64,000 nt of DNA from Flavobacterium sp. 9 (GTDB lineage Bacteria > Bacteroidota > Bacteroidia > Flavobacteriales > Flavobacteriaceae): contig NZ_PEEU01000001.1 in NCBI RefSeq assembly GCF_002754195.1, positions 3,782,001-3,846,000 of the forward strand. Reading direction: 5' to 3'. Each line of letters begins with the position of its first letter. Positions within the stretch are counted from its first letter, which is position 1. Below the pieces are notes generated by a model that had not been told where the DNA came from, made no database searches, and saw only the letters and a program-made list of their open reading frames with translations. This document shows positions 28,540 to 37,273 of the stretch, one piece after another. The translations under genes and the position numbers were made by a program.

Positions 28540-29994
28540 ATGAAAAAAAATAGTTCTAAAATTCTATGCTTTCTGTTTTCGCTGGCAGCTTTTGCACAAC
28601 AGCCAAAGACAAAAAAAGAATTTACAACCAATGGAAAAAAAATAACAGTTTATACTACAGCCGAGAACTCAAATTTAAGATTAACATCTACAGATAATTT
28701 AACTTTCTCAGGATCAAAACAACCACTTGAAACAGAGTCGTCAGTTTTTGTAGAACCATCAAAAAAGTTCCAAACCTTTATGGGAATTGGAGGCGCTATT
28801 ACCGATGCAAGTGCTGAAATTTTTGCTAAACTTTCAAAAGAAAAACAAACAGAATTTTTAAATGCCTACTATGATAAACAAAAAGGTATAGGCTATTCAT
28901 TGCTAAGAACCACGATACAAAGTTCTGATTTTAGCAGTGGAAGCTATTCTTATATCGAAGAAGGAGACAAAGATTTAAAAACGTTTTCGATTGATCACGA
29001 TAGACAATTTCGCATTCCATTAATAAAGCAAGCTATAAAAACAGCAGGAGGAAAATTAACCACTTATGTTGCTCCGTGGTCGCCAAATGCTTTTATGAAA
29101 AGTAATAAAAACGTCCTGAAAGGCGGAACATTATTACCGGAATATTATCAAACATGGGCAAATTTTTATGCCAAGTTTATAAAAGCATATGAGAAAGAAG
29201 GAATTCCAATTTGGGGAACTTCTACTCAAAATGAACCAATGGCAATTCAAACCTGGGAATCTTGTGTTTATACTGCAGAAGCAGAAAGAGATTTTATTAA
29301 AAATTTTCTTGGACCAACGCTGAAAAAAGAAAAACTAGGTAATGTAAAAATCATTGTATGGGATCATAACCGTGATTTAATGAACTACAGAGCCAATGTA
29401 ATTTATTCTGATCCTGAAGCTTCAAAGTATGTTTGGGGAATGGGTTTTCACTGGTATGAAACTTGGTCTGGCGGCGCATCAATGTTTGATAACGTAGGCA
29501 AAGTACATGAAGCATATCCAGACAAAGGATTAATGTTTACCGAAGGATGTATCGAAAAATTTGATGCTGCAAAATATCAATTTTGGGGTAACGGAGAAAG
29601 ATATGGTATTTCTATGATTAATGATTTTAATAATGGAACTGCTGCATGGACAGATTGGAACATTCTTTTAGATCAAAACGGAGGACCAAATCATGTTGGG
29701 AACTTCTGTTTTTCACCAATTCATGCTGATACAACTACAGGCGAATTAATTTACACGCCATCATATTATTATATCGGACATTTTTCAAAATTCATTCATT
29801 TGAATGCTGTAAGAGTAAGTACAGCAGTAAGCAGAAGCGCTTTATTAAGTACTTCATTTTTGAATACAGACGGAACAATGGCAACAATTGTCATGAACCA
29901 ATCTGACAAAGAGATTACCTACAATTTAATTATAGCTGCTGAAAAAACAGTAGTAAAAATTCCTGCACATGCCATACAGACATTAGTGTATTAA
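28540..29994 (+). CDS. GH30 glycoside hydrolase (paralogue 1a)
   Basis: A 484-residue secreted glycoside hydrolase of family 30 (TIM barrel plus beta side domain). Signal peptide FLFSLAAFAQQ. The catalytic acid/base lies in GTSTQNEPMA (about 223-232) and the nucleophile in LMFTEGCIEKFD (about 330). The barrel opening FMGIGGAITDASAEIF is typical. It is closely similar to the next gene (shared ITDASAEVF/IF, KTF-IDHDR, NGGPNHVGNFCF). It differs from its paralogue at the usually conserved WSPPAFMK, which here reads WSPNAFMK. GH30 members include beta-1,6-glucanases and beta-glucosidases; exact specificity is open. Confidence 0.9.
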   Translation: MKKNSSKILCFLFSLAAFAQQPKTKKEFTTNGKKITVYTTAENSNLRLTSTDNLTFSGSKQPLETESSVFVEPSKKFQTFMGIGGAITDASAEIFAKLSKEKQTEFLNAYYDKQKGIGYSLLRTTIQSSDFSSGSYSYIEEGDKDLKTFSIDHDRQFRIPLIKQAIKTAGGKLTTYVAPWSPNAFMKSNKNVLKGGTLLPEYYQTWANFYAKFIKAYEKEGIPIWGTSTQNEPMAIQTWESCVYTAEAERDFIKNFLGPTLKKEKLGNVKIIVWDHNRDLMNYRANVIYSDPEASKYVWGMGFHWYETWSGGASMFDNVGKVHEAYPDKGLMFTEGCIEKFDAAKYQFWGNGERYGISMINDFNNGTAAWTDWNILLDQNGGPNHVGNFCFSPIHADTTTGELIYTPSYYYIGHFSKFIHLNAVRVSTAVSRSALLSTSFLNTDGTMATIVMNQSDKEITYNLIIAAEKTVVKIPAHAIQTLVY

Positions 29995-30012
29995 TATTTT
30001 GTAATTAGGTAG

Positions 30013-30045
30013 GAGGGTCGAATTGAATCATCCAATTTGACCCTC
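30013..30045 (+). terminator. Weak hairpin between the two 1-type GH30 genes
   Basis: Stem GAGGGTCGAATTG / CAATTTGACCCTC (one G-T pair), followed by an AT-rich rather than pure-T tail. It is either a weak terminator or an mRNA-processing or stabilising hairpin. Confidence 0.55.
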
Positions 30046-30082
30046 AATTTAATTTTAATTTTAAAAGTTTTTTGAAAGTACA

Positions 30083-31540
30083 ATGAAAATCACAAATAGA
30101 ATTTTAATAGCACCAATACTAGTTCTACAATTAAGTTGTTCTTCATCAAAAGTGGTGAATAATTCAGCGAATTCTGCATCCAAATCAAACAAAAAAGTTG
30201 AAGTTTATACTACCGCCGAAAACACAAATTTAAGATTATCGCTATCGAATAATTTAATTTCGAAAGCAACAAATTCAACAGTTTCTATTATTCTGGATCC
30301 TGAAAAAACAGATCAGACTTTCTTAGGAATTGGTGGTGCCATAACAGATGCAAGCGCAGAAGTTTTTGCCAAATTATCTCCTAAAAAACAACAAGAATTT
30401 CTGACTGCCTATTACGACAAAAACAAAGGAATTGGTTATTCATTAGCCAGAACCAATATACATAGCTGTGATTTTAGCAGCGACAGTTACACTTATGTTG
30501 CAGAAGGAGACAAAGATTTAAAAACCTTCAATATTGATCACGATAGGAAATATCGAATTCCATTAATAAAAAAAGCAATTGAAACAGCCGGCGGGAAATT
30601 AACCTTATTTGCCAGTCCTTGGAGTCCCCCAGCTTTCATGAAAGACAATAATGATATTTTGCACGGCGGCGTTCTCTTGCCGGAATTTGCACAATCATGG
30701 GCAAATTATTATGCTAAGTTTATAAAAGCATATGAAAAAGAAGGCATTCCAATTTGGGGATTAACCATCCAAAATGAGCCAATGGCAAAACAAAGATGGG
30801 AATCCTGCATTTATACTCCGGAAGCCGAAAGAGATTTTCTAAAAAACTTTCTTGAACCAACTTTAGAAAAAGAAGGACTTGGTTCTAAAAACATTATCAT
30901 TTGGGATCACAATCGCGGAGATATGTTAGAAACAAGAGCCAAACTCGTTTTCTCAGATCCTGAAGTTTCAAAATATGCCTGGGGAATTGGATTTCATTGG
31001 TATGAAACATGGAATGGCGGAACTCCGAAATTTGAATCAGTAGGGAAAGTTCACGCCGAATTTCCAAACAAAAATTTACTTTTTACAGAAGGCTGCATCG
31101 AAAAATTTGACGCCACAAGATTTCAGTTTTGGGGAAATGCAGAACGATACGGAATCAATATGATTAACGATTTCAATAACGGAACTGTAGGCTGGACAGA
31201 TTGGAATATTCTTCTGGACCAAAACGGAGGGCCAAATCATGTTGGTAATTTTTGCTTTGCACCAATTCATGCAGACACTACAAAAGACGAATTGATATAC
31301 ACTCCAATGTACTATTATATTGGTCATTTCTCAAAATTTATCCGACCTAATGCTAAGAGAATAATCGAAACCATTAGCGATAAAACATTAATAAGCACCT
31401 CTTTCAAAAACTCTGATAACAAGATAATTACCATTGTTATGAACCAGTCAGAAAAAGAAGTTGTTTACACGTTAATAAACCACGATACAAAAACCACGAT
31501 CACTATTCCGGCGCATGCTATGCAAACTATTATAAACTAG
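30083..31540 (+). CDS. GH30 glycoside hydrolase (paralogue 1b), lipoprotein
   Basis: A 485-residue GH30 enzyme, a close paralogue of the preceding gene, but lipid-anchored (lipobox VLQLSCSSSK). The acid/base is in GLTIQNEPMA and the nucleophile in LLFTEGCIEKFD. The conserved WSPPAFMKDNN is intact here. Retention of both copies, one secreted as a soluble signal-peptide protein and one lipoprotein, suggests a division between periplasmic and surface or membrane-bound action (inference). It is in the same operon, 29 bases before the next GH30. Confidence 0.92.
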   Translation: MKITNRILIAPILVLQLSCSSSKVVNNSANSASKSNKKVEVYTTAENTNLRLSLSNNLISKATNSTVSIILDPEKTDQTFLGIGGAITDASAEVFAKLSPKKQQEFLTAYYDKNKGIGYSLARTNIHSCDFSSDSYTYVAEGDKDLKTFNIDHDRKYRIPLIKKAIETAGGKLTLFASPWSPPAFMKDNNDILHGGVLLPEFAQSWANYYAKFIKAYEKEGIPIWGLTIQNEPMAKQRWESCIYTPEAERDFLKNFLEPTLEKEGLGSKNIIIWDHNRGDMLETRAKLVFSDPEVSKYAWGIGFHWYETWNGGTPKFESVGKVHAEFPNKNLLFTEGCIEKFDATRFQFWGNAERYGINMINDFNNGTVGWTDWNILLDQNGGPNHVGNFCFAPIHADTTKDELIYTPMYYYIGHFSKFIRPNAKRIIETISDKTLISTSFKNSDNKIITIVMNQSEKEVVYTLINHDTKTTITIPAHAMQTIIN

Positions 31541-31568
31541 CAGCCGCACTAACTAAAAAACTATAAAA

Positions 31569-33035
31569 ATGAAACCTATCTTAAAAAATACCATAAAAGC
31601 ATTATTTCTTGGAGTTGCGATTTTTGCTCAGGTTAAATGTTCCTCTTCAAATGATGCAGTAGAACAAGGACCGCCACCGGTAATTCCGCCAGTCGTAGTA
31701 ACTAACGATGTCGATTTCTGGTTGACAAAATCAGATCAAAGCGCTTTATTGGCAAAACAATCCGGAAGTTTAGGGTTTAATACAACTTCTAATTCATATA
31801 CAAATATTGAAGTAAATGCAAGTCAAAAATATCAAACAGTAGATGGTTTTGGATATACTTTAACAGGCGGAAGTGCAGAAGTAATCAATCAATTAACAGC
31901 GGCAAAGAAAAGTGCACTTTTAAAAGAATTATTCGGAACAGGAGACGGTTCTATAGGAATAAGTTATTTAAGAATAAGTATTGGAGCTTCAGATTTGAAT
32001 GCAGCGCCTTTTACTTATAATGATCTTGCAACAGGAGAAACAGATTTAGCTCTTGCAAAATTTAGTTTAGACAAAGACAAAACCGGAGTAATTGCACTTT
32101 TGAAAGAAATTATAGCAATTAATCCTAAGATTTTAATTTTGGCAACACCTTGGTCAGCGCCACTTTGGATGAAAGACAAAGACAGCTTTATTGGCGGAAA
32201 ACTACAAGCACAATATTATGATGTTTATGCGAAATATTTTGTGAAATACATTCAGCAAATGAAAGCCGAAGGAATTACAATTGACGCCATAACTCCTCAA
32301 AATGAACCTTTACACGACGGTAACGAGCCAAGTATGTATATGTCGGCTTTAGACCAGACTAACTTTATCAAAACGAATTTAGGACCGGCTTTTAAAGCAG
32401 CGAATATTTCGACAAAAATTATTGCTTACGATCATAATTGTGATAATCCAAACTATCCAAAAGCAATTTTGGCTGATGCCGATGCATTTCCTTATGTAGA
32501 CGGATCAGCTTTCCATTTGTATTCTGGAGACATCAGTGCGCTTACGAATGTTTACAATTCTTATCCAACAAAAAATGTGTATTTCACAGAACAATGGACA
32601 TCTTCAGAAGGTAGTTTTGAAGGAGATTTAAAATGGCATGTGCGAAATATAATCATTGGTTCTATGAGAAATTATAGTAAAAATGCATTAGAATGGAATC
32701 TGGCAAACAACGCTAATTATGGTCCGCATACTGCTGGTGGTTGTAATATGTGTAAAGGAGCTTTGACTGTAACGTCAAACGAAAGCTTCCAGCGTAATGT
32801 TGGTTATTATATTATTGCACACGCATCAAAATTTGTTCCGGCAGGTTCTATTAGAATTGCAAGTAATTCAGGTGGAGATTTACAAAATGTTGCTTTTATT
32901 ACACCATCAGGTTCAAAAGTTCTTATTGTTGAAAATGATGGTTCAACCAGCATAACATTCAACATCAAATTCGACGGCAAATGGGTTACAAGTACATTAG
33001 CCGCAGGATCAGTAGGAACTTATACGTGGAAATAA
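31569..33035 (+). CDS. GH30 glycoside hydrolase (paralogue 2a), lipoprotein
   Basis: A 488-residue GH30 enzyme of a second type within this locus. Lipobox FAQVKCSSSND, followed by a proline-rich linker (GPPPVIPPVVV) that would hold the enzyme off the membrane. The acid/base is in DAITPQNEPLH and the nucleophile in VYFTEQWTSSEG. The sequence DGFGYTLTGGSAEVI and ATPWSAPLWMKD mark the barrel. It is clearly more similar to the gene at 35833 than to the two preceding GH30 genes. By resemblance to GH30 subfamily 3 it is a candidate endo-beta-1,6-glucanase (inference). Confidence 0.9.
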   Translation: MKPILKNTIKALFLGVAIFAQVKCSSSNDAVEQGPPPVIPPVVVTNDVDFWLTKSDQSALLAKQSGSLGFNTTSNSYTNIEVNASQKYQTVDGFGYTLTGGSAEVINQLTAAKKSALLKELFGTGDGSIGISYLRISIGASDLNAAPFTYNDLATGETDLALAKFSLDKDKTGVIALLKEIIAINPKILILATPWSAPLWMKDKDSFIGGKLQAQYYDVYAKYFVKYIQQMKAEGITIDAITPQNEPLHDGNEPSMYMSALDQTNFIKTNLGPAFKAANISTKIIAYDHNCDNPNYPKAILADADAFPYVDGSAFHLYSGDISALTNVYNSYPTKNVYFTEQWTSSEGSFEGDLKWHVRNIIIGSMRNYSKNALEWNLANNANYGPHTAGGCNMCKGALTVTSNESFQRNVGYYIIAHASKFVPAGSIRIASNSGGDLQNVAFITPSGSKVLIVENDGSTSITFNIKFDGKWVTSTLAAGSVGTYTWK

Positions 33036-33073
33036 TTGCACAATTTAGAATCAAAAATTAATAGAGTTTTTAG

Positions 33074-34816
33074 ATGAAAAAATTAATTATAACATTACAA
33101 TTACTAGTTTCTATTACCACTTTTGGACAAGGTTTTTTGCACAGAGACGGACAAAAAATTGTTGATGGAAACGGAAAAAATATAGTTTTAAGAGGCTTAG
33201 GATTAGGCGGATGGATGGTGCAGGAAGGTTACATGATGCAAACCCAGCCTTTTGCAAGTCCGCAATATATAATCAAACAAAAAATTCAGGACGTTGTTGG
33301 AGAACAAGGAACAAAAGAATTTTATGCAGCTTATAAAGCAAACGGAATTACAAAACGTGATGTCGATTCATTAGCAGCTTGGGGATTCAATTCGATTCGT
33401 CTTCCAATGCATTATAATCTATACACGCCAGCAATTGAAGAAGAGAAAAATGGTGAAATCACCTGGATAGAAGAAGGTTTTACCATGACTGATAATTTAG
33501 TGAAATGGTGTGCTGAAAACAAAATTTACCTAATTCTTGATTTGCACGCAGCGCCTGGAGGACAAGGAAATGATGCAGCAATCTCTGATTATGACACAAC
33601 CAAACCATCATTATGGCAAAGTGAAGCCAATCAGAAAAAAATGATTGCTTTATGGAAAAAACTCGCTTCCCGTTACAGAGATAATCCTTGGATTGGAGCT
33701 TATGATATTATCAATGAACCAAACTGGAATTTTACCGGAACCAATAAAAATGGTTGCGACGAAAACTCAAACGGACCTTTAAGAGATTTAATGGTTCAGG
33801 TTACCAAAGCAATTCGCGAAGTCGATACGAACCATTTAATTTTTATCGAAGGAAATTGTTGGGGAAATAACTACAACGGAATTTTCCCTTTATGGGATGA
33901 AAATGTGGCGCTAAGTTTCCATAAATACTGGAATTACAATACTACAGCATCAATTCAGAAAATGCTGGATTACAGAACACAATATAATGTGCCAATCTGG
34001 TTAGGAGAAAGCGGAGAAAACTCTAATGTTTGGTTTAAAGATGTATTGACTTTAGTTGAAAGCAATAATATTGGATGGGCTTTTTGGCCAATGAAAAAAA
34101 TCGAAAATATTGCCGGAGTGACTTCAGTAACCAAAATTCCTGAATACGATGTTTTGTTGAAATACTGGAAAGACGGAGGTCAAAAACCAAGTGTTGATTT
34201 TGCTAAAAAGACATTAATGAAAATAGCAGACAATTACAAAATGGAAAACGTAACCGTTAAACCGGATGTAATTGACGCGATGTTCAGACAAGTACAAACC
34301 AACGATACAAAACCGTATAAAAAACATTTGATTCCGGGAAAAATTGCCGCGACGCAATATGATTTGGGAACAAATGGATATGCTTATTCAGATAAAGATT
34401 TTATAAACTACAGAGTAGAAACCGGAAAATTTGACGAGTGGAATAAAGGAAATACCATGAGAAATGATGGTGTTGATATTTTACCATGCAAAGATGCGGG
34501 ATCAAATGGTTATCAGGTTTCTTTTATCGAAGATGGCGAATGGCTTCAGTTTACAACGCAAGTTGCAAAACAAAAAGCATACAAAGTTGCAATTCGTTAT
34601 TCAAGTGAAAACTCAGAAGGAAAACTTCATTTAGAGACAGAAAATGGTAAAAAATCAGAAACGATTACACTTCCTGTAACTGGAGGAAACGACAAATTTA
34701 AAACAGTCGTTTTATCTGGAGTAAATTTAAATGCAGGAACAAATAAAATCAAAGTAGTCTTTGAAAAAGGAGGTTTCAATTTGAACTATTTAGATTTTTC
34801 AGACAAACTCCGTTAG
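33074..34816 (+). CDS. GH5 glucanase with C-terminal carbohydrate-binding-like module
   Basis: A 580-residue secreted enzyme (signal SITTFGQGF). The GH5 catalytic domain spans about 20-375: GLGLGGWMVQEGY, LDLHAAPGGQGND, the acid/base in YDIINEPNWN and the nucleophile in IWLGESGEN. This resembles exo-beta-1,3-glucanase-type GH5 enzymes. Residues about 430-580 form a beta-sandwich like CBM6 (SFIEDGEWLQFTTQV, NLNAGTNKIKVVFEKGGFNL). The last residues and the TAG stop lie inside an interspersed palindromic repeat (34806-34821), so the original 3' end has been replaced by repeat sequence. Confidence 0.88.
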   Translation: MKKLIITLQLLVSITTFGQGFLHRDGQKIVDGNGKNIVLRGLGLGGWMVQEGYMMQTQPFASPQYIIKQKIQDVVGEQGTKEFYAAYKANGITKRDVDSLAAWGFNSIRLPMHYNLYTPAIEEEKNGEITWIEEGFTMTDNLVKWCAENKIYLILDLHAAPGGQGNDAAISDYDTTKPSLWQSEANQKKMIALWKKLASRYRDNPWIGAYDIINEPNWNFTGTNKNGCDENSNGPLRDLMVQVTKAIREVDTNHLIFIEGNCWGNNYNGIFPLWDENVALSFHKYWNYNTTASIQKMLDYRTQYNVPIWLGESGENSNVWFKDVLTLVESNNIGWAFWPMKKIENIAGVTSVTKIPEYDVLLKYWKDGGQKPSVDFAKKTLMKIADNYKMENVTVKPDVIDAMFRQVQTNDTKPYKKHLIPGKIAATQYDLGTNGYAYSDKDFINYRVETGKFDEWNKGNTMRNDGVDILPCKDAGSNGYQVSFIEDGEWLQFTTQVAKQKAYKVAIRYSSENSEGKLHLETENGKKSETITLPVTGGNDKFKTVVLSGVNLNAGTNKIKVVFEKGGFNLNYLDFSDKLR

Positions 34817-34837
34817 GAGTTAAACGTTGGTAGAAAA
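34806..34837 (+). repeat. CCGTTAGG palindrome with TTGGTAGAAAA tail, copy a
   Basis: Palindrome AACTCC-GTTA-GGAGTT, then six bases (TAAACG), then TTGGTAGAAAA. The same layout with different but still complementary arms occurs at 39591-39621. It overlaps the end of the GH5 gene, whose stop codon TAG is part of the core. Confidence 0.8.
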
Positions 34838-34859
34838 TACATTAAGTGAGTAGATAAAA

Positions 34860-34876
34860 TTGTCCCGTAGGGACAA
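34860..34876. repeat. CCGTAGG palindrome, copy b (TTGTCCCGTAGGGACAA)
   Basis: A 7-bp stem TTGTCCC / GGGACAA around GTA, with no TTGGTAG tail. It belongs to the same family as 34806-34837 and 39569-39756. Confidence 0.7.
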
Positions 34877-34990
34877 AACAATCATTTAAAATTGATTGCA
34901 TACGGATCATTTAATTAACATAAGTTTTAAATTAATTTTTTTCAGTAAAGCCCTTGAAATACTAGCTTTACAAGATTAAAATTTTTTAAC

Positions 34991-35830
34991 ATGAAAAAGA
35001 TAAATACAATTGTTTTAGTAGTAATGCTGCTTTTGGTAAGCGGTTCATTTTATGGTCAAAATTTAAAAATTATGACCTACAATATTCGTTTAGATGTTGC
35101 ATCAGACGGAGAAAATGCATGGCCAAATCGGAAGGATTATTTTACTTCTCAAATACAATTTTATAGTCCGGATTTATTTGGAGTTCAGGAAGCAACACCA
35201 AATCAAGTTACAGCGATAGCTTCGGCTTTGCCTAATTACGACAGATTTGGAATTGGTCGAGAAGAAGGTGGAACAGGAGAAGCGTGTACGATTTATTATA
35301 AAAAAGGACGTTTTCAATTGTTGCAATCAAACACGTTTTGGTTGTCAGAAACACCAGAAAAAGTATCAAGAGGTTGGGACGCAGCTTGCAACAGAGTTTG
35401 TACGTATGGACTTTTTAAAGATTTAAAAACGAAAAAAGTATTTTGGGTTTTTAATCTTCATTTGGATCATATGGGAGAAGTGGCGAGAGTAAAAGGAGTT
35501 GAATTGGTTCTTTCGAAAATTGCAGCATTAAATACAAAAAAATACCCTGCTTTTTTAATGGGAGATTTTAATTCAGAACCGGATACAAAACAAATTGCCG
35601 AGATAAAAAAAGTAATGGACGATACCAAAGATGTTTCGATAGAAAAACCTTTTGGACCATCAGGAACATTCAATGATTTTGAACATGATAAACCTGTAAC
35701 GTTGTTAATTGATTACATTTTTATCTCAAAAAATAGCGGATTAAAAATTCAAAAACACGCAGTACTAAGTGATTCTAAAGATTTAAAATATCCCTCGGAT
35801 CATTTACCTGTCTTAATAGAAATAGATTAG
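34991..35830 (+). CDS. Secreted endonuclease/exonuclease/phosphatase-family protein
   Basis: A 279-residue EEP-fold metal-dependent phosphodiesterase-like protein with a signal peptide (MLLLVSGSFYGQ). Active-site motifs are intact: MTYNIRLDV, FGVQEATP (metal-binding Glu), FNLHLDHMG, LMGDFNSEPD and the terminal SDHLPVL (catalytic His). EEP proteins of this secreted type are often encoded inside Bacteroidota glycan loci, where they may remove phosphate or phosphodiester decorations from the glycan (inference). It sits between GH5 and GH30 genes and abuts the next gene by two bases, so it belongs to the operon. Confidence 0.88.
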   Translation: MKKINTIVLVVMLLLVSGSFYGQNLKIMTYNIRLDVASDGENAWPNRKDYFTSQIQFYSPDLFGVQEATPNQVTAIASALPNYDRFGIGREEGGTGEACTIYYKKGRFQLLQSNTFWLSETPEKVSRGWDAACNRVCTYGLFKDLKTKKVFWVFNLHLDHMGEVARVKGVELVLSKIAALNTKKYPAFLMGDFNSEPDTKQIAEIKKVMDDTKDVSIEKPFGPSGTFNDFEHDKPVTLLIDYIFISKNSGLKIQKHAVLSDSKDLKYPSDHLPVLIEID

Positions 35831-35832
35831 AA

Positions 35833-37257
35833 ATGAAAAACATCAACAAAAAACTTCAAATTTTACTTTTACTGCCTTTAATTGCAGTTCAAATAAAATG
35901 CGGAACTTCAAAAAATTCAGTTGCTACTTCTGGTAAAGCAGAATCGTGGATCACAACAACCGATGAGACATCAAAATTGCAAAAGCAAAATGATTTGGTT
36001 TTTAATTCAGAAACGAATTCAAATCAAACTATTTTGGTAGACGCTTCTCAGAAATTTCAAACTATCGAAGGCTTTGGATTTTCATTAACTGGAGGAAGTG
36101 CTCAGGCAATCTTAAAACTGGACAAAGCAAAGAAAGAAGCATTGCTTCAGGAATTGTTTTCAAGAAAAGATGATGCAATTGGGTTGAGTTATTTACGAAT
36201 TAGTATTGGAGCTTCTGATTTGAATGAAACAGTTTTTTCGTATGATGATATGCCAGAAGGGCAAACAGATTTAAAACTGGAACACTTTAATCTTGGTCCG
36301 GATTTAAAAGATGTTGTGCCACTTTTAAAAGAGATTTTGGCAATAAATCCAAAGATAAAAATTATGGGTTCTCCGTGGTCGCCGCCAGTTTGGATGAAAG
36401 ACAACGGAAGCTCAAAAGGCGGAAGTTTACAGCCTAAATATTATCAGGTTTATGCCGAATATTTTGTAAAATATATTCAGGCAATGAAAGCTCAGGGAAT
36501 TGTAATTGATGCTATAACGCCTCAAAACGAACCTTTGCATCCTGGAAATAACCCAAGTTTATTGATGCTTGCAGAACAACAGGCAGAATTTATTAAAAAC
36601 AATTTGGGTCCCGCTTTCGCGAAAGCAAAAATCAAAACCAAAATTGTAGTTTACGATCACAATTGTAATAAGCCGGAATATCCTTTGACAATATTAAATG
36701 ATCCAAAAGCATTGCCATTTGTAGCAGGTTCAGCGTTTCATTTATACGAAGGAGATATCAGCGCTTTGTCTAAAGTTCACGATGCATATCCAAAAAAAGA
36801 TTTGTATTTTACAGAACAATATACAGGATCAGGAAGTAGTTTTGAATCGGATTTGAAATGGAGTGTAAAAAATGTAGTAATTGGTTCGATGCGTAACTGG
36901 AGTGTAAATGCACTTTCCTGGGGATTGGCAAATGACGAATATTATAAACCATTTACGCCAGGCGGATGTTCTACTTGTAAAGGCGCATTAATGATCGATC
37001 AGGCTCAAAATATAAAAAGAGAAGTTGGTTATTACATTATTGGCCACGCTTCAAAATTTGTTCCTGAAGGATCTGTTAGAATCGGAAGTAATATTGCCGG
37101 TAATATATATAATGTTGCCTTTAAAACTCCAACAGGAAAAATCGTTTTAATTGTAGAAAACGACGGAACTTCTGCAGAATCATTCAATATCAAATACAAC
37201 CAAAAACAAATTTCAACTACTTTAAACACTGGTGCAGTCGCAACTTACGTTTGGTAA
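35833..37257 (+). CDS. GH30 glycoside hydrolase (paralogue 2b), lipoprotein
   Basis: A 474-residue GH30 lipoprotein (lipobox AVQIKCGTSK), a close paralogue of the enzyme at 31569. The acid/base is in DAITPQNEPLHPGN, the nucleophile in LYFTEQYTGSG, and the barrel marker WSPPVWMKDNG is intact. The shared AFHLYEGDISAL and GGCSTCKGAL motifs tie it to paralogue 2a. It lacks the proline-rich linker of 2a, so the two may work at different distances from the membrane. It follows the EEP gene by two bases and precedes the GH3 gene by 16. Confidence 0.92.
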   Translation: MKNINKKLQILLLLPLIAVQIKCGTSKNSVATSGKAESWITTTDETSKLQKQNDLVFNSETNSNQTILVDASQKFQTIEGFGFSLTGGSAQAILKLDKAKKEALLQELFSRKDDAIGLSYLRISIGASDLNETVFSYDDMPEGQTDLKLEHFNLGPDLKDVVPLLKEILAINPKIKIMGSPWSPPVWMKDNGSSKGGSLQPKYYQVYAEYFVKYIQAMKAQGIVIDAITPQNEPLHPGNNPSLLMLAEQQAEFIKNNLGPAFAKAKIKTKIVVYDHNCNKPEYPLTILNDPKALPFVAGSAFHLYEGDISALSKVHDAYPKKDLYFTEQYTGSGSSFESDLKWSVKNVVIGSMRNWSVNALSWGLANDEYYKPFTPGGCSTCKGALMIDQAQNIKREVGYYIIGHASKFVPEGSVRIGSNIAGNIYNVAFKTPTGKIVLIVENDGTSAESFNIKYNQKQISTTLNTGAVATYVW

Positions 37258-37273
37258 TCAAAATTAAAATAGA

